DNA of 64,000 nucleotides from contig NC_065536.1 in assembly GCF_932294415.1 (NCBI RefSeq), positions 54,780,354 through 54,844,353 of the forward strand, given 5' to 3'. Shown here piece by piece: positions 22,106 to 34,537 of the stretch. Below the pieces are notes generated by a model that worked only from the letters and a program-made list of their open reading frames with translations, was not told where the DNA came from and searched no databases. A program made the translations under genes and the position numbers. This stretch comes from Quercus robur. Taxonomy: Eukaryota > Streptophyta > Magnoliopsida > Fagales > Fagaceae. Position 1 is the stretch's first letter. Every line of letters starts with the position of its first letter.

Positions 22106-25100
22106 ATGGAGGTGAGTTGCGAGGATCTGGAGAAAGTACTTGTCGGATCAGACCTAAAGAGGTTTTTTCAGCTTGGCTCAGAATTACCGCCCCAAGAGAA
22201 GTCAACACTAGTTGATTTTCTCAGACAGAACAAGGACGTATTCGCTTGGGACGCCTACGAGGCCCCTGGGGTCGACCCAGATTTCATCTGCCATCATCTT
22301 AATGTTAACCTGGTTATAACGCCTAAGAAGCAGCCTCCTCGGCGACCGTCGAAAGAACACACAGACGCCGTGAGAGAGGAGGTCATAAAATTGAAGAAAG
22401 TAGGGGCTATCAAGGAGGTATTCTACCCCAAATGGTTACCAACACAGTTGTGGTAAAAAAGAAGAATGGGAAATGGCGGGTCTGTATAGATTTCACGGAC
22501 CTAAACAAGGCCTGCCCGAAGGATCCCTTCCCCATGCCGTGGATAGACCGATTGGTGGATTCGACTGTCGGACACCCTCGAATGAGTTTTTTGGACACCT
22601 TCCAAGGCTATCATCAGATACCCCTGGCTGCTGAGGACCAAGAGAAAACTGCTTTTGTCACCCCCGTTGGAAATTATCATTATAAGGTGATGCCCTTTGG
22701 CTTAAAGAATGCCGGGTCGACCTATCAAAGGATGATGACCAGGATGTTTGAACAGCAGATGGGTAAGAGCGTTGAAGTGTATATAGATGACATGGTGGTA
22801 AAAAGCAAATTAGTGGCCAACCACGTTAGAGATCTTGGGGACATCTTTCGAATTATGAGAAAGTACAAGCTACGACTAAACGCATCCAAATGTTCATTTG
22901 GGGTTGGATCAGGGAAATTCTTAGGTTACATGGTGACCCACAGAGGTATAGAAGTTAACCCTGACCAAATTAGAGCTATACATAGCCTGCAGCCTCCTCG
23001 GAATCCCAAAGAGGTCTAGAAGCTCACCGGCATGATTGCCGCTTTAAACCATTTCATTTCCCGCTCAGCGGAAAGATGCAGGCCTTTCTTCCTCCTATTG
23101 CACAAGTGGAAGGGCTTCGAGTGGACTGAGGAGTGTGCTTTAGCTTTCCAATAGCTCAAGGAATACCTCGCCTGACCATCAATTATGTCCAGTCCTGATG
23201 CCGACGAGGTGTTGCTCGCCTACATCGCAGTAGCCTCTCATGCAGTGAGCTTAGTGCTAATCCGAGAAGAGAATGGCACGCAACGACCCATTTACTATGT
23301 GAGCAAATCACTGCATGAGGCAGAGACCCGTTATCTCCCCCTCAAAAAAGCCATCTTGGCCATCGTACAAGCCACGCGAAAGCTCCCCCACTATTTCCAG
23401 GCACACACTGTAGTTGTGCTAACTCAACTTCTGTTGAGATCCATTCTCCGCAACACCGACTACACAGGTAGAATTGCAAAATGGGGAACGATTTTGGGCG
23501 CCTTCGACATTAGGTACATGCCTCGCACCGCTGTGAAAGGTCAGGTCCTCACCGATCTAGTAGCTGAATTTGCGGAGCCCACACTAGAAGGAAAGGAAGG
23601 GTCAGGATGACTAAGTCCTGATGGGAAACTGATCAGCACAATCTCTTAGCAAGAACACAATTGGTGGAAAGCACACATCGACGGTGCAGCCAACCAAAGG
23701 GGCTTAGGGGTGGGGCTCGTTCTGGTCTCCCCTGAAGGGATAACCATCGAAAAATCGTTGAGGCTTGGATTCTCTGCCACGAATAATGAAGCCGAGTATG
23801 AGGTACAATTGGAAGAAATGTCAATGATCCAGAAACTGGGTGGAAAATTCGTGAACATGTTTTCGGATTTGAGACTCATCGTGGGACAAGTAAATGGGGA
23901 GTTGGAGGCGAAGGATGAAAGAATGCAAGAGTATCTCGTCCAAGTTAAGCACCTGCAGACCCATTTCTATCACTTCCATCTGGTGCATGTATCCAGGAGC
24001 AGGAATACCCATGCTGATTCTCTCGTGACGCTCACCACCTCCTTGGCTCAGCCACTTCCTCAGGTTATTTTAGTAGAAGATCTCTACCGTCCAACAACGG
24101 AGAAGGCCAATGGAATACGGGTCCACAACGTCAGGGCTGGACCTAGCTGGATGGATCCTCTGGTGCTGTTCTTAAAGCACGACACCTTACCAGACGATAA
24201 GAATGAGGCCGACAAGATCAGGAGGAAAGCTTCTCGATTCTGGTTGTCCGAGGACTCCAAACTATACAGGCGCTCGTTCTCAGGGCCATACTTGCTGTGT
24301 GTGCACCCAGAGGCTACTGAACTCATCTTGGAGGAGTTACATGAAGGAATTTGCGGAAGTTATACGGGGGGTAGGTTCTTGTCCCATAGGTCCATAACGT
24401 TGGGTTACTGATGGTCGAGCATGCATAAAGAGGTGCACGAATATGTGAAGAAATGCGACCAGTGCCAAAGGTTCGCCCCGAATATACACCAGCCAGGCGA
24501 AAAACTTAACCCGCTGTCCAACCCTTGGCCATTCGCACAATGGAGCCTAGACATCCTAGGACCATTCCCCAAAGCGGCAGGGAACAAGAGATTTCTTCTT
24601 GTCGGCACTGATTATTTCACAAAATGGGTCGAAACTGAGGCATTGGCAAACATTAGGGACGTTGATGCCAAGAAGTTTATTTGGAAAAATATCATCACTA
24701 GGTTCGGGACCGCCCACACACTGATCTCGGACAACGGCCTCTAGTTTGACAGCAAAGCCTTCAGAAGATACTGTAATGAGCTGGGAATTACCAACAAATA
24801 CTCCACGCCGGCTTACCTACAGGGTAATGGGCAGGCAGAAGCCGTCAACAAAACTATAGTGAATGGGCTGAAAAAGAGGTTAGACGACGCGAAAAGGAGG
24901 TGGGTTGAAGAGTTGGCCCATGTCTTGTGGACATACCGCACCACACCTCGCAGGTCCACGGAAGAAACCCCCTTTTCGATGACCTACGGAGCTGAGGCTG
25001 TCATTCCACTGGAGATAAACTTCCCAACACAAAGGACCACTGCCTTCTGCCCCATTGCCAACAATGGACTTCTGGAAAAAATCTTGGACCTCATCGAAGA

Positions 25101-25386
25101 AAGAAGGGAAAGCGCAATGGTCCACCTAGCATACTATCAGCAAAAGCTCAAGCAAGGTTACGATGCCAAGGTGAAGCTAAGGCCCTTGGCGCCCGGGGAT
25201 CTGGTATTGAGGAAGGTCCTGGGCACTGCGAGAAACCTTGCGTGGGGAAAACTCGGACCAAATTGGGAAGACCTATATCGTATCACCTCCATAGCCGGCA
25301 TAGGAGCCTACTTTTTGGAAGATTTGGATGAACATGTAGTGCCCCACCCTTGGAATGTAAATAACCTGAAAATGTACTGTTATTAA
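22106..25386 (+). mobile_element. pol region of the plus-strand Tat element
   Basis: The order is reverse transcriptase (about 22290-23000, with YIDDMVVKS at about 22780), RNase H (about 23190-23610), a second cellular-type RNase H (about 23655-24060, starting at KAHIDGAANQRG) and integrase. The integrase has a zinc-binding CDQCQRF near 24458 and a core starting at WSLDILGPFPK near 24543, and ends around 25386. Broken overall. Confidence 0.85.
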
Positions 25387-25419
25387 TAAAAGACATAATT
25401 CTTGGCGCCACACTATTGT

Positions 25420-26090
25420 ACAGCCATTTTCATTAAGTGTTAAACAGAACCTAAGTACTGCCTGGCTCCTCAGACCACAGGCTTGGGGGAAATTAACCTT
25501 GAAGCCATTTTCTCTAAGTGTTAAACAGAACCCAAGTACTGCCTGGCTCCTCGGACCACAGGCTTGGGGGAAATTAACCTTGAAGCCATTTTCATTTTCG
25601 CTAAGTGTTAAACAGAACCCAAGTACTGCCTGGCTCCTCGGACCACAGGCTTAGGGGAAATTAACCTTGAAGCCATTTTTGCAAGTGTTAAACAGAACCC
25701 AAGTACTGTCTGGCTCCTCAGACCACAAGCTTGGGGAAAATTAACCTTGAAGCCATTTTCATTTTCGCTAAGTGTTAAATAGAACCCAAGTACTGCCTAG
25801 CTCCTCGGACCACAGGCTTAAGGGAAATTAACCTTGAAGCCATTTTTGCTAAGTGTTAAACAGAACCCAAGTATTGCTTGGCTCCTTGGACCACAGGCTT
25901 TGGGGAAATTAACCTTGAAGCCATTTTCGCTAAGTGTTAAACAGAACCCAAGTACTGCCTGGTTCCTCGGACCATAGGCTTGGGGGAAATTAATCTTGAA
26001 GCCATTTTCGCTAAGTGTTAAACAGAACCCAAGTACTGCCTGGCTCTTCGGACCACAGGTTTGGAGGAAATTAACCTGGAAGCAGTTTTA
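25420..26090. repeat. About eight 81-bp tandem repeats in the plus-strand Tat element
   Basis: The unit is roughly 81 bp, with landmarks GAAGCCATTTT, AAGTGTTAAACAGAACC, CAAGTACTGCCTGGCTCCT and GGACCACAGGCTTGGGG. Unit starts at 25423, 25504 and 25585 give an exact 81-bp period; later units vary by a few bases. The block lies between integrase and the antisense region. Confidence 0.92.
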
Positions 26091-26399
26091 CCTAATCATT
26101 GACTATCACTTTTTACACATTGATTATCATTTTTTACACATTCACTCATTCATGCTTGGTTCTCAACAGTTAGTGGCAGAATAGATATTCATTTATGATG
26201 AAAGCAGAAAAGGTATCAGTGCAACAAAATTTAAAGGAAAATGACATCATTCATTGAAATCCAAAAGCGTTCTTTCACATACATTAACAGTACAAAATGT
26301 AAGGATTAAAGAAAATAGCTACAGATAAAGTCCTACACTACTTTCCTAAATCCTAACCCTGAGTAGGCTCAGGTTGATAATCTCTTGCCTGAGGTCCCG

Positions 26400-27662
26400 G
26401 AACAACCTCCTTGGCTTACACGACAACATCCCTGATTGAGAGACTGACCTCAGGCGATTTATCCTTCGCGGCCGGCTGCGTCCCCTCAGCTTCAGGCATA
26501 TGGGAGTTCGAAGTTAGGTCCTTCGTAGGAAGAGGTTCCTCAGGAGCAGCCGAATCGGGAATCTCTCGAATATCTTCCAAGAAAAAGATATTCTCATCTT
26601 TCCGGAGATCGGAGTCCGCTGGAACTGCCGCCCGATCCAAGGCTACACCCCAAGACATAGTGATGTAATCCCTGCATACGGCGGCCACCTCTTCAGTCAG
26701 CCTAATCTCGATGTCCTTAACACCACGGTCATAAGAGGCTGACACCGCTTTCTCGGCCGCCTCCTTGACCTTTGCTAGCTCGGCCCTGAGATCTGAGACC
26801 GCCTGCTTCTCTGTCGCGAGCTTGCCTCGGACTGTTGGAGCTGTTGGCGTAGATCCTTAGCCTGCTTGGTGGTATTTTTAAGTCTGGCCTTGGCGCTTGC
26901 GCGACCCTTCTGCGCCTCCTTCACCTTGCTGCTCAGGCGATCCTTTTCCTGCCTAAGGGTGCCGGCGGCCTTCTCAGCAGCGAGGCGGGAATGAGCCTCA
27001 TTGTGCAGGTCCTCGTGAGCCTTCTTGGCCCACTCCTTGGCAACAAAAATTTGTTGAGTGACCTACGCCAAAAAATAGAAGCCAAATTAAAAGAAAATGA
27101 CGAACAAATAGGTACGGAATAAGAAAGCTAGATAAAAGAAGTCTTACTTACCATAGCCATGTCTCTCTTCAGTGACATGAAATGGTCTGGTTACCGAGTA
27201 GCCCGAAGACCCTCCATATCTCGAGGCAAAAGGAGGGGCCGTTGCAGGGCCTCGGCCAGGAATGACGCCTGTCCTCACTGGGCTTCCCAGAGAGTTGTGT
27301 CCCAAGAGATCGGAGCGCCATCCAACTCGAGCAGTGGCGATCAGGTCCGCTGTTCCCTCCGAATAGCATCCTCGTCTCGGCTGTCAACGGACCTGGTCCT
27401 CTTCTCCTTGGGCTCTTTACCCTTCTTCTGATGCTTGGCCTTTTCAAGGCCGGCCTCGCCCTCCTCCAATTCCTCCACGGGCCTTTTCCGCCTCAAATTG
27501 GGTATAGGCTGTAGCGTTGGGTCGGACATGGGAGGAAGGGGAGGAGGAGCTTTGGAGGTAGTTTGTTCCTTTGGGGCATCCTTGGAAGATTGCCCTTTGT
27601 TCCTGTTGGAAAGGAGGCCCCTGAGACCAGACCTGCGTTTCAATCATTGATCTGGCACCCAA
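26400..27662 (-). mobile_element. Antisense open region of the plus-strand Tat element
   Basis: On the strand opposite to gag-pol this GC-richer region shows open stretches such as 27643 to 27341 (100 codons, proline- and lysine-rich, with KRPVEELEEGE) and 26745 to 26416 (109 codons). The part between reads as an alanine/glutamate/lysine-rich coiled-coil-like sequence. Extra antisense ORFs in this position are known for Tat-lineage elements. Function is unknown and the region is fossil. Confidence 0.6.
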
Positions 27663-27868
27663 CCGTCAGATTGAAAGGATATAAAACCGCTAAACGCAAT
27701 AATTAGCATCTCATGGGTCATTAAACGCCTTCAGCATTAATGAGGCACGTGGGAAGCATATCTCCGCACGGGTGAAGCAGGAATCCACAATAAATGATCC
27801 TATGAATGTCAAAATCCTGCCTTTCCTCCTCAGACAAGAGAGAAAGAGTTGGAATTTTGAGGGGCTAT

Positions 27869-28652
27869 TGTAGGGGTAAAATTCCTAAGTCAAACAATGG
27901 GCCTTGGACCCCGTACAGAGTCCAGCCATGATTAAGGGGGAAAAGGGACACCAAAAGACTTCCAGCTCAACCCTGTTGAGCCCAACTTATTTAAAAGACG
28001 TCCGAGGAGGAATGTCTCCTCGGACGTACCAAATACGGGTCCAATGTGCGCCCTATCCATAGTGAAGAATCATCCCAAACGAATATGGGTAGTAAGGATG
28101 AGCCTCACAAAGCAGGAAGAAGGAAGAAAATGTAAGACGTCCAGGGGGAAACCACAACTGCTGCATTAAATGCAAGGAAGCTACTTTTCCAGCCGCATTA
28201 ATGTAGAGAAGACAGGCGAACAGTGTTACATTGGCCAATGCAACTCACAAAAAGATAGGGTGGATGTCCGATGGGACAGGCACTCAAGTGAAGGTCTAGA
28301 TGGTTAACAAGTGTAAGGCTCTTATTAATTAAAGGAGGCTATATAAGAGAAGGAAATCCCCATGAAGAAGGGATTCGAAAAAAGGGAAGAAAAAGGAGAT
28401 AGAGAGAGAGAAAGGATTGCTATAGTCTTTAATCAGAACCAGAGGTGCACCCATACGTCTCCTCGAACCGAACACCCTGTGGACATAAAGGAGATATTCT
28501 TACATTCAAACTGCTGCATGGCATACAATTAACTAACATTCACTTCGTCAAGCCCTAGTTCTGTAACCCGCTCTCTACAAATTCATTGTCTAGGGTTCTT
28601 TAGGCCAGAATCACTTACTTGCTGGGCCTGGGCCTCAAAAACCGACCCTACA
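27869..28652 (+). repeat. 3' LTR of the plus-strand Tat element
   Basis: 784 bp, matching 19201-19982 at about 96%. It is preceded by a purine-rich stretch (AATTTTGAGGGGCTAT, 27853-27868) that fits the polypurine tract. Confidence 0.92.
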
Positions 28653-29438
28653 ATGAGTCTAATTAATTATAACTTAGTAGACTTCCTCTTTTTGCCAATG
28701 TTGGAATTAGGTATCTAACACTTAACCTTTTGAGAGTTTTATTTATTTGTTTTGGGTGGTGCTTGGGTTTTAGATTTAAGCCTTTGGCTTGTGCTGAAAT
28801 AATTTCGGATAAAGTTGCCTAGGAATTTAGGCTTAAGGAGGCTTTAATGCATTGCTAAAAGACTTGAGCTGTGGTTGAAGTTGCTTCTTTTGAAAGTAGA
28901 AACCTGGAAGCCATTTGATTAATTTAGGACTATGTTATAGGCTTTTTGCTTGAAAGGCTGGATTTGGGAGTTATTTGTTAATTTGTTGGGTTGGTAGAAA
29001 CCTTGGATCTCGTTGGGCTTTGAGGCCCAATACTGTGCATTTTTTTTTTCATTGAGGTTGCCTTAGCTAAATAAAACCAGAACAAAAAAGGGTCCTAAAC
29101 CCCCTTGAAACTACTATATTTTTCTAATTCAACTAACTAGATTATTATCTTGATAAATATTCCATTAATTTAGTTATTTAGTTTTTTGGTTAATTGATGG
29201 TAGATGATAGATGGGGGATAGGAGTTTTGAACCTTAATTCTTTTTCTTTAAAAAAAAAAAGGGGGAACAGGCTATGTTAACATTATTTTTTCAAAAAAAA
29301 AGAATGAAGGAGAGAATAAATGAAAGAAACCCTTTATTTCATCAACACAATCAGAGCTCCTCTTAAATAACACAACAAATTTAGGACATTTATGACCACA
29401 TGATGTATATAGTGTATTTTTCCAACTAATAATTATAA

Positions 29439-31092
29439 GGCGAAAAACACATTTTGGTCCCTACATTTTCAGTCGATTCCCGTTTTAGTCTCTAAGTTTT
29501 TTTTTACCGCTTTTAGTCCCTCTCCTGAAAAACGGTTCCATTTTGGTCCCTACCGTTACATCATAAACGAATATTGCTGATGTGAAACGGCATGCACTGT
29601 TGGCCTGACGTGGCCATTAAAATAATAATAAAAAATGCCACGTCAGCATTTAAATTAAAAAAATTAATTTATTAATTTTAACTAAATAAAAAAAATTAAA
29701 AACAGAATTAAAAACTAAAAATCATATGAATTAAGATCTAAGTGTGTCTTGAACAAGAATACCAAGAACACAAACTCAAATCCAAGAACACAAACCCAGA
29801 AATTTTAAAAAAAAAAAAAAAAAAAACCATCAAAGCATTAGTTCAAACCCAGATCTCCGCCGATCCAAACCTACGCACACATCACAGCACACAAGCTCAA
29901 ATCCAAGAACACAAACCCAGAAATTAAAAAAAAAAAAAAAAAAAAAACCATCAAAGCATTAGTTCAAACTCAGATCTCCGCCGATCCAAACCTACGCACA
30001 CATCACAGCACACAAGCTCAAATCCAAGAACACAAACCTAGAAATTAAAAAAAAAAAAAAAAAAACCATCAAAGCATTAGTTCAAACCCACTCCGATCTC
30101 CGTCGATCCAAACCCATGCACACATCACAGCACACACCCAGTTTCGGTCACGCCCAGATCAACCTAGAAACCCACCGATCCAAACCCACGCACACATCAC
30201 AGCACACACCCAGCTCCGGTCACGCTCAGATCAACCCAGAAATCCACCACCCAACAAATACCAAATCAGAACAATCACTTACCCAAACCACAACTTACTG
30301 ATTTGTTTTCCGTTTCACTCAATGGAGATATCTCACAATCCACACTGATCTAAGCTTCACGCCGATCTGAGAGTGAGGACCGTTTGGTTCTCCACAAAAA
30401 AAAAAATAATAATAATAAAAAAATAAAAATCTAAGCTCCGATCTGAGAATGAGGAAGGATAGAGAGACTGAGATCTACGGATTCGAAGATCCAAACCCAG
30501 AAATTGATGTGTTAGCTATGGGTTCAAAAGGGTTTTTCAGTTTGGGTTTTTGAGAGATGAGTGTTAGGGGAGATGGTTTTTGGGGACTTAACGTTTTTGA
30601 GAGATGAGTGTTAGGGGAGATGGTTTTGTTTTCGGGGAAGGAGAGTTTTTTTATTATCCGGTTCTAGTTTTAGTTAATTGAAGAAGTGTCAGGTGGATAA
30701 ATAGTGAAAAATACCTTCTTCTTTTTTTTGTTTGTTTTTTAAATTTCTGGGTTTGTGTTCTTGGTGTTCTTGTTCAAGGCACACTTAGATCTCAATTCAT
30801 ATGATTTTTAGTTTTTAATTCTGTTTTTAATTTTTTTTATTTAGTTAAAATTAATAAATTAATTTTTTTTAATTTAAATGCTGACGTGGCATTTTTTATT
30901 ATTATTTTAATGGCCACGTCAGGCCAACAATGCATGCCGTTTGCCACATCAGCAATATCCGTTTATGATGTAACGGTAGGGATCAAAATGGAACCGTTTT
31001 TCAAGAGAGGGACTAAAAGCAGTAAAAAAAAAAACTTAGGGACTAAAACGGGAATCGACTGAAAATGTAGGGACCAAAATGTGTTTTTCGCC
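29439..31092. mobile_element. Mutator-like non-autonomous element with long terminal inverted repeats
   Basis: 1654 bp, flanked by the 9-bp duplication TAATTATAA (29430-29438 and 31093-31101). It begins GGCGAAAAACACATTTTGGT and ends with the reverse complement. The inverted repeats are about 330 bp long (29439 to about 29770 and about 30755 to 31092). Block A has one uninterrupted copy of the site (TAATTTTAAACATGATGTG near 9181). There is no transposase. A 9-bp duplication with long inverted repeats fits Mutator-like elements. Confidence 0.88.
29757..30245. repeat. About 120-bp tandem repeats inside the Mutator-like element
   Basis: Three to four units contain CCATCAAAGCATTAGTTCAA, then GATCTCCGCCGATCCAAACC, ACACATCACAGCACACA and CCAAGAACACAAACC, joined by poly(A) runs. 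The last units are shortened. Confidence 0.85.
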
Positions 31093-31101
31093 TAATTATA
31101 A

Positions 31102-32435
31102 ACATGATGTAGGATGTGAACAACTTGCCCATTGATTTTTCTATGGTCCATTATATGTACAATTGTCAAATGGGAAAAATATTACTCTAAGTTTGTGCTC
31201 ACGGAAATTTTCACACCCTCTCTAAACCAGGTGTTCTGGTGGTCTCATATCGAGTGAATGGTTATTCAATGTGATGGAGTATGTGACACTTTATGTGGAG
31301 TTTTTATCTAGCCGAACTTAAATAATTATGAAGAAAAGTGTGAGAAATGTTGAGGGGTTGAACTAAGCTAAAAGTTGTCTTTTTATAACTATTCATTTTG
31401 TCTTAGTCCACCAAATAAAAGGTTGGATTTGTAAGTTGAGAATGACATTTTACCAATCAAAGAGGACCTTTTCCTTAAGATGACTAATAAATGATTATCT
31501 AAAATGAGTTCCAACTGATAATGAAATGCTGGCTACTTGGTCAATTAATGGGAGATCCAGGTAGTTTGTCATACTTAATCATGAAAATTATTAGGTACTC
31601 TCTCCTTTATTATGTGAATGGTAGATTAAGGTATAAATTTAATAAGTATGCCCTATTGCTATTATGTGAGAGGAGAGGGCATGTTATTATATTTTGAAAA
31701 TACAGAATAATTACTCGGTTGATCATTTGTTTTCTCAATTATAATACTATACATAAAATGAGATAAATAGATTTTTATAAAAAATATAATGGAATAGAAA
31801 AGGATATATATATATATATATATTTTAAATTCTAGTTTCCTAGTCTATTTGAAAATCTATAAAATAAATTAGGAACAAAAAAATTTATTTCTCTTAATTA
31901 TTGAGGAAAATGATCATTTCCCTAATTTCTTACCTGCCACGCGCTTGAAAAACTATCAAACAGTAGAATAAATGAATAATGGTGGGATCCACTATCCCTT
32001 TCAGTACTTCTCTTCCACCCATTTCCTTTGTCCTAATCAAGATGTTAAAATATAATGAAAAACTATACAAAGATGCAGAAAATTAAGCTCATTGACCTAG
32101 TCTGCAGTAGGTGCATGTCTGTGGGGTATTTACGTACGTACATTATTGTACCTTCCTACCTTTCCCACTGCCAAGTTGACATCTGGGATGTCACATCCCT
32201 AACAGTCAAAGAACATAAATGCATCACTACCTACTCAATTTCTAATGGGCTAATAGGATGGAAGATCTTGTAAAATAAGCTACTGCACGTTGGAGTGAGC
32301 CAAAGAGGACTGTTTCCTCTTTGTTACCATGGAAACCCTCAAACTTAGACAGCTTCAAGTCTCTCTTCTATGCCGCAATAAATGATTTGGTTTACAGAGT
32401 AAAACTGCCAGTCCCATCTTCACTAACTTCATTCC
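31102..32435. other. 5' flank of peroxidase B, no gene seen
   Basis: AT-rich flank homologous to block A. It has a (TA)n run near 31806-31824. No other gene or element was recognised. Confidence 0.5.
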
Positions 32436-32443
32436 TATAAATA
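32436..32443 (+). promoter_or_regulatory. TATA box of peroxidase B
   Basis: TATAAATA lies 139 bases before the ATG, within a stretch that is strongly conserved in block A (AATACTTGGYTAAC context). Confidence 0.65.
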
Positions 32444-32581
32444 CTTGGCTAACAACAACCTTTATCTTCATCTCCATCTTGCTTATAATATTCTTCTTTA
32501 GCTGTTCTTTCTCTGCTCTTTACTCTCAGTCTTATTCATTCCCTCATTAGAGTATTGCAGTGTTTGAGTTGTAGAGTAACT

Positions 32582-33735
32582 ATGGTAACAATCAAATTTT
32601 GCTTGGTTTTCTTTGTTACTATGTCTATGATGGTGTCAATGTCACTGGCGATGCCATCACTCAAAGTGGGTTTCTATCAATCAACTTGTCCTTCTGCAGA
32701 GACCATTGTGAGAAACACTGTGAACAAAGCTGTGTCAAGTAACCCTGGCCTAGCTGCTGGCCTCATCAGAATGCATTTTCATGATTGTTTCGTCAGGGTA
32801 TGTTAATTAGCTCTTTGAAACACCAATTAACTTGTAATATGTTAAACCGAAACTGTACCTACATCTGTAGTCCCTTTTGCTTCTTTTTTTTCTCCGAGTA
32901 TACCATATAAGCTACTTAATTACTAAGATGTGGAGTTTAATATTGTACATGTTATCTATGCCAGGGTTGTGACGCTTCTGTCCTACTTGATTCAACCCCT
33001 GGAAATCAAGCCGAGAAGGACAATCGAGCCAACAATCCAAGCTTAAGAGGCTTTGAAGTGATATTTGAAGCAAAGGCTAAACTTGAAGCTCAATGCCCAC
33101 AAACAGTCTCATGCGCAGACATTGTTGCATTTGCTGCTCGTGACAGTGCTTACAAAGTTGGAGGCATAAGTTACATGGTGCCATCAGGACGCCGTGATGG
33201 CAGGGTATCACGTAAGGATGAGCCCGATCAAAACCTTCCACCACCTACCCTCAATGCTCAGGAACTAGAAGAAAGATTTGCACAAAAAGGACTTAGTCTT
33301 GATGAAATGGTGACACTTTCTGGGGCACATTCCATTGGAAGGTCACATTGTTCTTCTTTCTCAGAGCGATTATACAATTTCAGTGAAACAAATCTACAAG
33401 ACACTTCAATGGATCCCATATTTGCTAGAGACTTAAAGACCAAGTGTCCGAAAAATGCTAATAATGGCAACGATCCAATAGTACCTCTTGATGTACTTAC
33501 ACCATATAGGCTTGATAATAAGTACTATAAAAATTTGAAGAACCACCATGGCTTATTGACCTCTGATCAATCTCTTTTGAGCAGCACTTCAACGGTTGAA
33601 ATTGTTAGAAATAATGCAAGGCACGGTCAAGCATGGGCTTATAAGTTTGGGGCAGCTATGGTAAAAATGGGTTACATTGATGTGCTTACAGGAAGTCAGG
33701 GTGAGATAAGGAAAAATTGTAGGTTTGTGAACTAA
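32582..33735 (+). CDS. Class III secretory peroxidase (two exons)
   Basis: Exons 32582-32797 and 32965-33735 join at GT...AG after HDCFVR to give a 328-residue protein, the normal size for this family. These enzymes are secreted, heme-containing and oxidise phenolic substrates with hydrogen peroxide, for example in wall cross-linking. Visible features are a hydrophobic signal peptide (about residues 1-24), distal pocket Arg63 and His67 in RMHFHDCF, the calcium site GCDASVLLD, the [12 protein letters not shown] motif, and proximal His194 in [11 protein letters not shown]. The intron is 167 bp. The start chosen is the ATG that matches copy A; an in-frame upstream ATG at 32555 would only add residues before the signal peptide. 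The frame is clean to TAA. It looks closest to the peroxidase-5-like subgroup, but that is a tentative assignment. Confidence 0.93.
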
Positions 33736-34265
33736 ATATATATTATAGGCTTATTTGTGTGACTGTTGAAACTTTTTTGTATGATTTACTTACGTATTTG
33801 TATCATTTTTCTGTGTTGATTCAAGTGTAAATTCGTTCTTTTGAAAGTTTGTGAGTGAATTTTGTTGAGACATTAATGGGATAAATTGGTATTTGTTAGA
33901 TGTTACAAAATGTGCAAAGCATTCGTTTGTGGATCTTGAGGTTTATGTTCATTGCTTTATTTACGATCTTTTTTTTTTTAATGATACCGAAATATGTGAA
34001 GTGATTGTAACACAAACAGACATAATTACTTGAAAGTGCTATTAACCAATTCGCTGACCCTAATTTAGATTTTGATTTTTTATTCAATATATTTTAATAC
34101 ATTAAATTCATAGTTGACCATCAACTTTATTTATTTATTTATTATTATTATAACTGGAGATATCTATCTTTTTATTATTATTAATTCTTATAATAATAAA
34201 TGGTTATTTAAAACTAAGTTCTCTGTATCGAGAGAAGTAGACAATACTATTGAGTTATAAGGCAC
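33736..34265. other. 3' flank of peroxidase B
   Basis: Homologous to the 3' flank of copy A. It has (ATT)n-like runs near 34125-34200. No gene. Confidence 0.5.
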
Positions 34266-34268
34266 TTA

Positions 34269-34502
34269 GGGCTTGTTTGGTTAAAAAAAATGGTCACTCA
34301 TCACTTATCACTCAATTTTCGTCACTCATCACTCATCACTTAAAATACCCCAACTCTCTACACCTCACCCGTTTGGCACCATCACTTATTTGTCATCACT
34401 CAATATTTTTCAATTGTTTGTGGGCCCCATACCTATAATTTGGTGCAGCTTTTACTTTTTTTTTTCTTCAACCCCAATACCCAAACTCACAGAACCCAGT
34501 TG

Positions 34503-34537
<35 letters not shown>

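Larger units (their letters stand above)
19201..28652 (+). mobile_element. Gypsy (Tat-lineage) LTR retrotransposon, broken
   Basis: This 9.45 kb element has both LTRs and a perfect 5-bp target duplication, ATGAG, at 19196-19200 and 28653-28657. Its order is LTR, primer-binding site, gag, protease, reverse transcriptase, RNase H, a second cellular-type RNase H, integrase, a tandem-repeat block, an antisense open region and LTR. Two RNase H domains and an antisense region before the 3' LTR are typical of the Tat lineage. The coding region is broken in several places. By eye the LTRs differ at about 32 of 782 positions (about 4%), mostly transitions, suggesting an age of one to a few million years depending on the rate used. 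It lies between peroxidase blocks A and B. Confidence 0.92.
29005..34265 (+). repeat. Peroxidase duplicated block B
   Basis: Matches block A (8810 to about 14020) in the same order and direction. The present 9.45 kb gap between the blocks is largely the Tat element and the two solo LTRs, so before those insertions the blocks were close tandem neighbours. The match includes 5' flank, TATA box, both exons and 3' flank. Confidence 0.8.

Noticed and set aside
25420-26090. CRISPR-like array
   Set aside because: The units are contiguous 81-bp tandem repeats without unique spacers, inside a retrotransposon in a plant genome.
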